The notes under the pieces are model-generated. The model had not been told where the DNA came from and made no database searches. It saw only the letters and a list, made by a program, of their open reading frames with translations. Below, piece after piece: positions 1-5,821 of a DNA stretch of 17,521 nt (positions within the stretch are counted from its first letter, which is position 1; each line of letters begins with the position of its first letter). Made by a program: the position numbers and the translations under genes. Source of the DNA: an uncultured Marvinbryantia sp. (GTDB lineage Bacteria; Bacillota; Clostridia; Lachnospirales; Lachnospiraceae); the NCBI GenBank assembly GCA_934373455.1, contig CAKRON010000056.1:1-17521 (forward strand), in the 5' to 3' direction.

Positions 1-738
1 AATGATATCTTTCATCTCGTCAATGTCCATATCCAGCATAATTGCCAATTCTTCCACGCTGAATTTCGGTTCTCCTTCTTCTCCATCGGTCAGTTCTTTC
101 ATCACATTATCCAGATTCTGCACTTTTGCCACCAGACAATCATCTTCAAACTTCTGCTCATCCTGCTGATTGGCAGCCTCCTTGACACCTTTACGAAGCC
201 GCTCCCGAATATCACTATCCGACATACCTTGCATATCTCCGGCAAAAATATTCAGCAATGCCACATTCGATTCCTGAATCAAATCTGCCAGATTCATGCC
301 ATCCCGAAACATCTCTGCTGCAAGATCTGCAGCAAGAGGAAGAAACTGTTCCAGACGGTTTTCTGTTTCACTCGGTTTTTTCAATGACTGCTTGTAGTTT
401 TTCAGATATTCTTTATCTTCTGCTGTCAGACACTGATTTTCCTGAATACGCTCTGCCCTCTGCTGATCCTCCTGGACCATTGCCTTTTTCTCTGCTGCTT
501 TTTTTTCTTTCTCTTCCTCAGTCTCAACCGGCTGGCTCTCCTGTTCATCTGAAAAAGAGATTCCTTCAATATGAATTCCCTGACTCTTAAAATAACGGAA
601 AATCTGTAAAAGCTGTTCCCGAGTCAAATCCATTCCATCAAAAAAACTGCGAATCTGATCTCCCTTCAGAATTTTTCCATTTTCATTTGCATTCTGGTAC
701 AACTCTGCCAGTTTTTTTTGAAATTCCTGTATTTCCAT
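1..738 (-). CDS. Degenerate sigma-70-like protein (partial, runs off the left edge)
   Basis: An open frame of 246 codons runs from ATG at 738 to base 1 without a stop, so the C-terminus is missing. The start follows AAGGAGA at a good distance and lies 40 bases after spoVT with no terminator between, so the two are probably one transcript. Residues about 4-58 resemble sigma-70 region 1.1 (GKILKGDQI, then LTREQLLQIF, then SQGIHIEGI). An acidic Glu/Lys linker follows. Residues about 105-165 resemble regions 1.2/2.1 (EDKEYLKNY, then NLADLIQESNVALLNIF, compare the LDLIQEGNIGLMKA signature). The end (KFSVEELAIMLDMDIDEMKD) resembles region 3. The interval that should carry the aromatic -10 melting helix has a similar length but is rich in Glu, Asp, Lys and Gln and lacks the Trp/Tyr/Phe cluster. 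I infer a sigma paralogue that no longer melts promoters, possibly a regulator of RNA polymerase. Whether region 4 exists cannot be seen. Confidence 0.75.
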   Translation of the reverse strand, partial: MEIQEFQKKLAELYQNANENGKILKGDQIRSFFDGMDLTREQLLQIFRYFKSQGIHIEGISFSDEQESQPVETEEEKEKKAAEKKAMVQEDQQRAERIQENQCLTAEDKEYLKNYKQSLKKPSETENRLEQFLPLAADLAAEMFRDGMNLADLIQESNVALLNIFAGDMQGMSDSDIRERLRKGVKEAANQQDEQKFEDDCLVAKVQNLDNVMKELTDGEEGEPKFSVEELAIMLDMDIDEMKDII

Positions 739-778
739 ACAATTCTGTCTCCTTATCTTTCCCCTCGCTTGTCTTCTT

Positions 779-1324
779 TTAATTCTCCATCTGCCGCCCC
801 ATAAAATTAGCTGCACATCTGGCAACCATCTGTTCTGTCTCACCCATCTGTATCTTATCACTTTTTCCCATGAGTACCACAGCACCGATGGCATCGCCTT
901 CACAAAGTATCGGGCTGATTACCTGAGAGCGTTTCTCTTCATTAATCTCCAAAATGTCCACATGCTCTTTATCTGTCAAATTATACATGACATTTTCCCG
1001 TTCTTCAATCAGACTTTCCAGTGAACCACTTATTGGTCTGCCAATATAATCTTTCTTTACACCACCTGCTGTGGCAATAATCTGATCCTTGTCAGTGATA
1101 CAAATACTGTGCCCTGTCGTTTGAGCCAGCGATTCTGCATACTGTTTTGCAAAACTTCCCAATTCTCCAATTGGCGAATATTTTTTCAGAATGATTTCAC
1201 CTTCTCTGTCTGTAAATATCTCCAGTGGATCTGATTCCCTGATTCGTAAAGTCTTTCGTATTTCTTTTGGTATGACGACTCTGCCAAGATCATCAATACG
1301 CCGAACAATTCCTGTGGCTTTCAT
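779..1324 (-). CDS. spoVT: Stage V sporulation protein T, AbrB-family regulator
   Basis: SpoVT is a DNA-binding transcription factor of the forespore that adjusts late sporulation genes, many of them under sigma G. The 181-residue product has the usual family length (about 178-180). Residues 1-50 form a swapped-hairpin AbrB domain (MKATGIVRRIDDLGRVVIPK, then EIRKTLRI). Residues about 56-181 form a GAF-like domain (GHSICITDKDQIIATAGG, then SPILCEGDAIGAVVLMG). AGGAGG lies 13 bases before the ATG, a little far. The gene sits inside a long inverted repeat described separately. Position also supports the identity: in Bacillus and Clostridium relatives spoVT lies close behind mfd. Here azlCD and a three-gene metabolic unit intervene. 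The sigma-like gene follows 40 bases downstream. Spore-former status of the host follows from this gene and spoVG. Confidence 0.95.
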   Translation of the reverse strand: MKATGIVRRIDDLGRVVIPKEIRKTLRIRESDPLEIFTDREGEIILKKYSPIGELGSFAKQYAESLAQTTGHSICITDKDQIIATAGGVKKDYIGRPISGSLESLIEERENVMYNLTDKEHVDILEINEEKRSQVISPILCEGDAIGAVVLMGKSDKIQMGETEQMVARCAANFMGRQMEN

Positions 1325-1338
1325 AATGTATGGTATTC

Positions 1339-1391
1339 CTCCTGTTTTTCCATATACTGTATTATATGAATATTATGTGGAAAAACAGGAG
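1339..1391. repeat. 14-bp perfect inverted repeat flanking the spoVT promoter
   Basis: Left arm 1339-1352 (CTCCTGTTTTTCCA) and right arm 1378-1391 (TGGAAAAACAGGAG) are perfect reverse complements, separated by 25 AT-rich bases. A G-U pair and three more pairs extend the stem to about 18. The left arm contains most of the AGGAGG ribosome site of spoVT. The spacer holds a TATAAT. No T-run follows on the minus strand, so a classical terminator for the upstream nitroreductase gene (stop at 1413) is unlikely. An operator, or a structure hiding the ribosome site in read-through transcripts, is more plausible. Confidence 0.8.
1361..1366 (-). promoter_or_regulatory. Putative -10 element for spoVT
   Basis: On the minus strand the sequence CATATAAT contains a perfect TATAAT. 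CATATAAT is also close to the CATACAnT -10 of sigma E, so the sigma factor cannot be decided by eye. No clear -35 TTGACA lies 17 bases upstream. The element falls in the spacer of the inverted repeat 1339-1391, so transcription would begin near 1354 and only the proximal arm would be in the mRNA. Confidence 0.35.
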
Positions 1392-1412
1392 ATTTATACG
1401 TTGCCTTGCTCT

Positions 1413-1940
1413 TTATTTCACTGCAAAAATACGTCCTTCTTTTCTTTCTGCTGCCTGTGGATATTCTCCATCTACATAACCAAGAGCACAATGACCGATT
1501 CCTTCATATTCTCCTTCAATTCCAAGGGATTTCAAAAATTCTTTTCCCCATTCCGTTTCAAATTCTTCTTTTGCACGGTGAATCCAACAGCTTCCAATTC
1601 CAAGACTGTGGGCCGCAAGCATCAGATTTCCCATCACAAGAGTCCCGTCATAAATATACGTCGGTACTTCTTTTTTCGCTAATACAATAATCATGGCCGG
1701 AGCACCGTAAAATGGATCAAATCCATCCTTCCAGCCTCCAATTTCCTGATTCATTTTCGCTATTTTATCTCTCATTTCTTTGTTTGTGACCTGAATCATA
1801 ATCGTCGGCTGACGTCCCATACCACTGGCTGCATACAATCCAGCTTCCATAATCTGATCCATTACATCCTGCGGAATCATATCCGGTTTAAATTTACGAA
1901 TACTTCTTCTTGTTTTCATTTCTTTTAATACGTCGTTCAT
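1413..1940 (-). CDS. Nitroreductase family protein (FMN-dependent)
   Basis: A 175-residue flavoprotein of the nitroreductase fold, expected to use FMN and NAD(P)H to reduce nitro groups, quinones or similar electrophiles in the cytoplasm. Its true substrate cannot be told from sequence. The FMN-phosphate motif RRSIRKF lies at residues 11-17. The conserved LYAASGMGRQP stretch is at 35-45, YGAPAMIIV at 78-86 and the LGIGSCWIHRA segment at 113-123, with a late Arg (R170) near the C-terminus. The length suits the short nitroreductase subgroup (about 165-180). GGAGG lies 7 bases before the ATG. The start overlaps the stop of the upstream alkyltransferase gene by four bases (ATGA), so translation is probably coupled. 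It is the last gene of a HAD-alkyltransferase-nitroreductase operon. Confidence 0.9.
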   Translation of the reverse strand: MNDVLKEMKTRRSIRKFKPDMIPQDVMDQIMEAGLYAASGMGRQPTIMIQVTNKEMRDKIAKMNQEIGGWKDGFDPFYGAPAMIIVLAKKEVPTYIYDGTLVMGNLMLAAHSLGIGSCWIHRAKEEFETEWGKEFLKSLGIEGEYEGIGHCALGYVDGEYPQAAERKEGRIFAVK

Positions 1941-2473
1941 TTCATTACCTCCAATTCTTGTCTTTCTAACTTCAGCAATTTCATTTTCAATTCTATTCCA
2001 CCGGCATAACCAGTGAGATTTCCATTACTTCCTATCACTCTATGACAGGGAACAATAACGGAAATTGGATTATGTCCTACCGCTCCACCTACTGCCTGCG
2101 CTGACATCCGGCTCAATCCTTTTTGATCTGCAATCATTCTTGCAATCTCCCCATAGGTCATTGTCGATCCATAGGGAATTGTCAGAAGAATCTTCCATAC
2201 ACTTTTCTGAAACTCAGATCCTGTCAGATTCAGTGGAGGACAAAAATCCGGACATTGTCCTGCAAAATACAGATCCAGCCACTTGGCTGTCCGTTCAAAG
2301 ACCGGCAGCCATTTCTCTTCATTCTTCATTCCAAGAGTACTGCCAAAATACTTCTGTCCGTTGAACCACAGACCTGTTAAATATTCCCCATCGCCTGCCA
2401 TGGTGATATCACCAAACGGTGACTTATAATGACTGATATATTTCATAGATCTCATGCAAGTCTGTAATTTCAT
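1937..2473 (-). CDS. ogt: Methylated-DNA-protein-cysteine S-methyltransferase (O6-alkylguanine repair)
   Basis: A suicide repair enzyme that moves an alkyl group from O6-alkylguanine in DNA to its own cysteine. The product is 178 residues. The active site PCHRVIG puts the acceptor at Cys143 with His144. Asn135 and Glu170 fit the hydrogen-bond network of the human enzyme. The helix-turn-helix region is TMTYGEIARMIADQ (104-117). The arginine-finger position holds Gln126 (SAQAVGG), exactly 17 residues before the acceptor as in human Arg128. The N-terminus is uncertain: ATG at 2473 has GGAAGG about 13 bases upstream, while the family usually begins like MKYISHYKSPFG, which would start at 2446. 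Either start overlaps the end of the HAD gene, and the gene overlaps the nitroreductase start by four bases. Confidence 0.93.
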   Translation of the reverse strand: MKLQTCMRSMKYISHYKSPFGDITMAGDGEYLTGLWFNGQKYFGSTLGMKNEEKWLPVFERTAKWLDLYFAGQCPDFCPPLNLTGSEFQKSVWKILLTIPYGSTMTYGEIARMIADQKGLSRMSAQAVGGAVGHNPISVIVPCHRVIGSNGNLTGYAGGIELKMKLLKLERQELEVMK

Positions 2474-3116
2474 AGTCTACATGTATTCCTTCCAGTGGTG
2501 CCACGTGTCCCGGATTATACCAGCAGGTCACTATTCCTGCATTATTTCCGCCACGAATATCGCTGGTTAAGGAATCTCCCACGATGATGACTTTCTTTCT
2601 GTCAAGATCTCCAATCTTTTCAAATACCTTATCAAAAAATTCAATATTAGGTTTTTCCACACCCAGATCTTCTGATAAAAATACGCCATCCATCAATGCT
2701 CCCAAGCCAGACAGACGCAGCTTTTTCTCCTGTGCTGCCACCGTTCCATTAGACACTACGTACTGCTTTACCTTCCCTCTCAAAGACTCAATGATCTGAT
2801 AACAGTCATCCCGGTACACAATCGTATCACCTAATGCCAGCTGATACGCCTGGTTAAACTTTGACGCCAGTGATATGTCCAGTCCTTCTTTTGTAAAAAA
2901 TTCCTGAAAACGTCCTATCAATACCTGTTCTCTGGAAAGTTCGCCGCGCTCCAGTTTTTCCCAGTATCCCCGATTAATAACGGAGTATCTCTGAAGCATT
3001 TCCTCTGTACATTCTCCCATATTAAACTGCTGGAATAATTTTAAAATTGCTGCTTTCTCTGCCGCATGAAAGTCCAGCAGCGTAGCATCTACATCCCATA
3101 AAATAGCCTGTACCAT
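2424..3116 (-). CDS. HAD-superfamily hydrolase, YjjG-like pyrimidine 5'-nucleotidase
   Basis: A 230-residue HAD subfamily IA phosphatase. Motif I is DVDATLLDF with the nucleophile Asp8 and acid/base Asp10. Motif II is VVSNGT (Ser122). Motif III is Lys155 in VEKP. Motif IV is GDSLTSD (Asp181, Asp186). A helical cap lies between motifs I and II. The length, the motif I form and the EKPNIEFFDKVFEKIG segment resemble YjjG/YfnB, nucleotidases that hydrolyse non-canonical pyrimidine nucleotides. This specificity is inferred, and a general phosphatase is possible. It is the first gene of the minus-strand trio and overlaps the alkyltransferase gene. AGGA lies about 11 bases before the ATG. The gene is divergent from azlC across a 103-base gap. 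Confidence 0.88.
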   Translation of the reverse strand: MVQAILWDVDATLLDFHAAEKAAILKLFQQFNMGECTEEMLQRYSVINRGYWEKLERGELSREQVLIGRFQEFFTKEGLDISLASKFNQAYQLALGDTIVYRDDCYQIIESLRGKVKQYVVSNGTVAAQEKKLRLSGLGALMDGVFLSEDLGVEKPNIEFFDKVFEKIGDLDRKKVIIVGDSLTSDIRGGNNAGIVTCWYNPGHVAPLEGIHVDYEITDLHEIYEIYQSL

Positions 3117-3138
3117 AATTCGTTGTTCCTATCTCTTG

Positions 3139-3167
3139 TTGTATTTTTATTTTCTCAATGATATAAT
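3139..3167 (+). promoter_or_regulatory. Putative sigma-A promoter of azlCD
   Basis: A perfect -10 TATAAT lies at 3162-3167. TTGTAT at 3139-3144 is a weak -35 with a 17-base spacer. It reads towards azlC, leaving a leader of about 45 bases. The match is by eye only. Confidence 0.5.
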
Positions 3168-3219
3168 AACGCAAAAATGAATATATTTGTTTAAAAAATT
3201 ACTATCTTGAGGAAATATT

Positions 3220-3918
3220 ATGAAAATACGAGCTTTAAAAGCAGCTTTTCCACAAACGCTTCCTATCTTTACAGGTTTTTGGTTTCTGGGTATGGCTTAT
3301 GGAATCTATATGAATGCATCAGGATTTTCTTTTATTTATCCACTTTGCATGAGTCTTCTTATCTATGGTGGTTCATTGGAATTCGTAGCAGTGGAAATGC
3401 TGTTGTCACCTTTTGCACCTCTTCAGACCTTTATTATGGCCTTGTTGATCCAAGCCAGACATCTGTTCTATGGGCTGTCCATGCTGGATAAATTTAAGGG
3501 TTTAGGTTGGAAAAAATACTATCTGATTTTCGGAATGTGTGATGAAACTTTTTCCATTAACTGTTCTGCCAAAATACCAGATGATATAGACCGCGGCTGG
3601 TTTTACTTCTGGATCACTTTGCTGAACCAGTTCTACTGGTCAGCCGCAGCAACAACCGGCGGTATCATCGGATCTCTTCTGAAAATTAATACTTCTGGAA
3701 TAAGCTTCGTTATGACAGCTATGTTCGTTGTGATCTTTTTGGAACAATGGTTAAAGGAAAAAGAACATACCTCTTCTCTGGCCGGACTGGCAATATCCGT
3801 CCTGTGTCTGATTATCTTCGGTCCAGATTCCTTCATGGTTCCAACTATGGTATTAGTTGTTGGACTGTTGGCATTGCTTCGCAAACCGCTTACACAAAAG
3901 GAGGTCTTACAAAAATGA
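3220..3918 (+). CDS. azlC: AzlC family branched-chain amino acid transport protein
   Basis: The larger subunit of the AzlCD membrane exporter, known in Bacillus from azaleucine resistance and used for efflux of branched-chain amino acids. The 232-residue product has the family length and is strongly hydrophobic with several membrane segments, for example near residues 15-60, 65-85, 125-150, 160-180 and 190-215. Family hallmarks are FWFLGMAYGIYM near the N-terminus, YGGSLEFVAVEML, and the QARHLFYGLSML block around residues 85-96. GAGG lies 9 bases before the ATG. The stop overlaps the azlD start (ATGA), so the pair is translationally coupled. It is the only plus-strand unit in the left arm, set between the trio and the PrsA-like gene. 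The exact substrate is not shown by sequence. Confidence 0.93.
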   Translation: MKIRALKAAFPQTLPIFTGFWFLGMAYGIYMNASGFSFIYPLCMSLLIYGGSLEFVAVEMLLSPFAPLQTFIMALLIQARHLFYGLSMLDKFKGLGWKKYYLIFGMCDETFSINCSAKIPDDIDRGWFYFWITLLNQFYWSAAATTGGIIGSLLKINTSGISFVMTAMFVVIFLEQWLKEKEHTSSLAGLAISVLCLIIFGPDSFMVPTMVLVVGLLALLRKPLTQKEVLQK

Positions 3919-4244
3919 CACTTGCACAACAGATTATCACGATTGGCTTGTGTGTGCTTGGTACTATGGCTACACGTTTTCTGCCGTTTATCATCTTCAA
4001 TGAACACCATGAAACACCAGATTTTATTCAGTATCTTGGAAAATATCTTCCTTCAGCCGTTTTTGGTATGCTGGTCATCTACTGTTTGAAAAATATCAAT
4101 CTTTTTCATGGAAGTCATGGCATCCCTGAATTAATCTCGATTCTTGTCACAGGTGGTCTGCATATCTGGAAGCGTCAGATGCTCTTCTCTATTGCAGGTG
4201 GCACTATCTGTTATATGCTGTTACTGCATTTTATAAATATATAA
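3915..4244 (+). CDS. azlD: AzlD family branched-chain amino acid transport subunit
   Basis: The small partner subunit of AzlC, 109 residues, with about four hydrophobic segments: MTLAQQIITIGLCVLG, then LPSAVFGMLVIYCL, ELISILVTGGL, and the final FSIAGGTICYMLLL. The family landmark GTMATRFLPF(I) lies near residues 16-26. I place the start at ATG 3915, not at in-frame ATGs inside azlC, because AAGGAGG at 3898-3904 is 10 bases upstream, the four-base overlap with the azlC stop is typical, and 109 residues is the usual family length. Both subunits are expected to be needed for transport. A strong bidirectional terminator follows. Confidence 0.93.
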   Translation: MTLAQQIITIGLCVLGTMATRFLPFIIFNEHHETPDFIQYLGKYLPSAVFGMLVIYCLKNINLFHGSHGIPELISILVTGGLHIWKRQMLFSIAGGTICYMLLLHFINI

Positions 4245-4287
4245 GATGACTTCAACCTGATCCGATCTCCGAACAATATTGTAAATC

Positions 4288-4336
4288 AAAAAAGTATCTG
4301 CAAACCTTAATAGTAAAAGTGTGCAGATACTTTTTT
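4288..4336. terminator. Bidirectional rho-independent terminator
   Basis: Arms 4288-4302 (AAAAAAGTATCTGCA) and 4322-4336 (TGCAGATACTTTTTT) are perfect 15-base reverse complements around a 19-base loop. Each strand ends in six T. It lies between the converging azlD (stop 4244) and the PrsA-like gene (stop 4345) and can serve both. Confidence 0.9.
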
Positions 4337-4344
4337 CTAATTCT

Positions 4345-5715
4345 TTATTTTTCAGATGCCGTTTCTGTTTCGCTTTCCGCTTCTGTCACTTCTTCTGATC
4401 CACTCTCTGTCTCAGATTCTGCAGCAGTTGCTACCTCACTGCTTGCTTCAGATGCAGTTTCTGTTTCAGATGCTGTTTCGCTTACTTCTTCACTCGCAGC
4501 TTCTGTGGTTTTGACAGTAAGCAGGTCCTCAAAAGTAACGGTACCCCATACCTTTTCATCAATGTCAAAAGATTCCGGCTCCCAATCTGCCAATACACTG
4601 TCATACAGTTCTTTCTTTCTGTCTTTTACGATTTCTTCTTTCTTCTGGTCAGTAGCTTCACGATCAAAAGTACTTACCATCTGTACTACATAGAATCCAT
4701 TTTCACCTTCTACCGGTTCTGCTGCGATTTCACCATCTGATAACGTATCAGCCACATTCTTCAGATTTTCATTGAGCACATCTTCATCTGCACCATAAGA
4801 ATAATCGGTAACACTCTTATTCTCATCTACTGCTTTCACAGCATCTTCTAATGTCTCACCGCCAAGTACTGCATCAATAACGCTCTGTGCTGTTTCTCTT
4901 GCTTCTTTCTTCTCTGCACTCTCTTCTGTCTCAGCTTCTGTTTCGTTTTCAGATGCTGCTTCCGTTACTTCTTCACTTTCTGTCTCAGTTGCTGCTTCGC
5001 TTATTTCTTCGCTTTCTGTTTCAGATGCTGTCTCCGTTGCTGTTTCGCTTTCTGTCTCAGTTGCTTCTTCGCTTTCTGTTTCAGTTGTTGCTTCACCAGC
5101 ACCTTCGCTGTCTGCATCTGTGGCATCTTCTGTTTCACTTTCTGTCTCCGGAATAGTGAAATATACATACTGGATACTCTTCTGTGCAGCTTCATCATCA
5201 GATACCTCTGTATCTACGTCAGCTTCAATGGCTGTCTCCATCTTGCTCTGAATCGTATATAAGGTCAGAATTCTGGTGACTGTCTCTTCTGTAGCTGCCA
5301 TCTCTTTTAATACGTCTTTATCGTTTGCCGCCATAAATTCTTTTGCAGCTTCTTCAATGGCACTCTTTTCATCTTCTGTCAGTTCCACATTGTAATCGCT
5401 CATGTGCTGTTCCAGAATTGTCATCTCTTTCAGATCATTCATTACACTTTCTTTTACAGTCTCACCATATGCCTGTCCGCTTCCGGTCAGATCTTGAAGG
5501 AATACGTTTGTTTCTCCTCCAAACATTGCTCCCAGATACCCCTGTGTCTTTGCCTGATTGTATCGAAGCATGAATTCTGCTTCTCCAAGTGTAATCTCGG
5601 TATCTCCCATTTTTGCAACAGTCTTATCTGTTGAAGAAGAACATCCTGTCAACAGCCCTGCTGTCATCGCTACACACATTCCTGTTGCCAGAATTCTTTT
5701 TCCATATTTACTCAT
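4345..5715 (-). CDS. PrsA-like foldase lipoprotein (SurA N-terminal and rotamase domains) with acidic inserts
   Basis: A predicted surface lipoprotein that would help exported proteins fold outside the membrane. The 456-residue product has a basic N-terminus, a hydrophobic stretch and a lipobox LLTGC with the lipidated Cys at 25. Residues about 30-175 look like the SurA-type helical domain (VAKMGDTEITLGEAEF). A parvulin-like domain starts at SIQYVYFTIPE (180-190) and resumes at EARETAQSVIDAVLGGETLE (271-290), through VADTLSDGEIAAEPV to GFYVVQMV (341-347). Between these lies an insert of about 80 residues made of Thr, Glu, Ser and Ala, and a similar tail covers 403-456. AAGGAG lies 7 bases before the ATG. 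PrsA homologues commonly follow mfd in clostridia, and mfd is the upstream neighbour here. Whether the rotamase is active is not shown. Confidence 0.9.
   Translation of the reverse strand: MSKYGKRILATGMCVAMTAGLLTGCSSSTDKTVAKMGDTEITLGEAEFMLRYNQAKTQGYLGAMFGGETNVFLQDLTGSGQAYGETVKESVMNDLKEMTILEQHMSDYNVELTEDEKSAIEEAAKEFMAANDKDVLKEMAATEETVTRILTLYTIQSKMETAIEADVDTEVSDDEAAQKSIQYVYFTIPETESETEDATDADSEGAGEATTETESEEATETESETATETASETESEEISEAATETESEEVTEAASENETEAETEESAEKKEARETAQSVIDAVLGGETLEDAVKAVDENKSVTDYSYGADEDVLNENLKNVADTLSDGEIAAEPVEGENGFYVVQMVSTFDREATDQKKEEIVKDRKKELYDSVLADWEPESFDIDEKVWGTVTFEDLLTVKTTEAASEEVSETASETETASEASSEVATAAESETESGSEEVTEAESETETASEK
4348..4509 (-). repeat. Low-complexity C-terminal tail block of the PrsA-like gene
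   Basis: This encodes residues 403-456, again almost only Glu, Ser, Thr, Ala and Val. It shares the 19-base stretch 4458-4476 exactly with 5013-5031 in the internal block. The tail is acidic and probably disordered and surface exposed. Confidence 0.75.
4912..5148 (-). repeat. Degenerate low-complexity repeat inside the PrsA-like gene
   Basis: This stretch encodes residues 190-268, built from units such as TESE, TETE and EEATE. At DNA level, short motifs such as CTTTCTGT and TCAGTTGCT (plus strand) recur. A 19-base exact match (5013-5031) is shared with the C-terminal tail block at 4458-4476. This points to expansion by slippage or recombination. Confidence 0.8.
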
Positions 5716-5772
5716 TACGATTCTCCTTTATATCTCATTCATCATCGGGCGCATAGCCCATACCTGATAACA

Positions 5773-5801
5773 AGTATATCTCTTTTTCTGTTATATCGCA
5801 A
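5773..5801 (-). promoter_or_regulatory. Putative sigma-A promoter of the PrsA-like gene
   Basis: On the minus strand, TTGCGA (5796-5801) and TATACT (5773-5778) are separated by 17 bases. The -10 matches five of six consensus bases and the -35 four of six. It lies in the 106-base gap after mfd, so the foldase gene can be transcribed apart from mfd. A small GC-rich hairpin (GGGC/GCCC, 5747-5759) lies in the leader. Confidence 0.55.
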
Positions 5802-5821
5802 TCATTTTATCAACAGGACAA

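Noticed and set aside
258..590. Plus-strand open frame at the left edge
   Set aside because: It is antisense to the sigma-like gene, which has a ribosome site and recognisable sigma regions. The plus-strand translation shows no known motif.
1191..1682. Plus-strand open frame antisense to spoVT and the nitroreductase gene
   Set aside because: It spans two convincing minus-strand genes and the inverted repeat, and its composition is typical of an antisense shadow frame.
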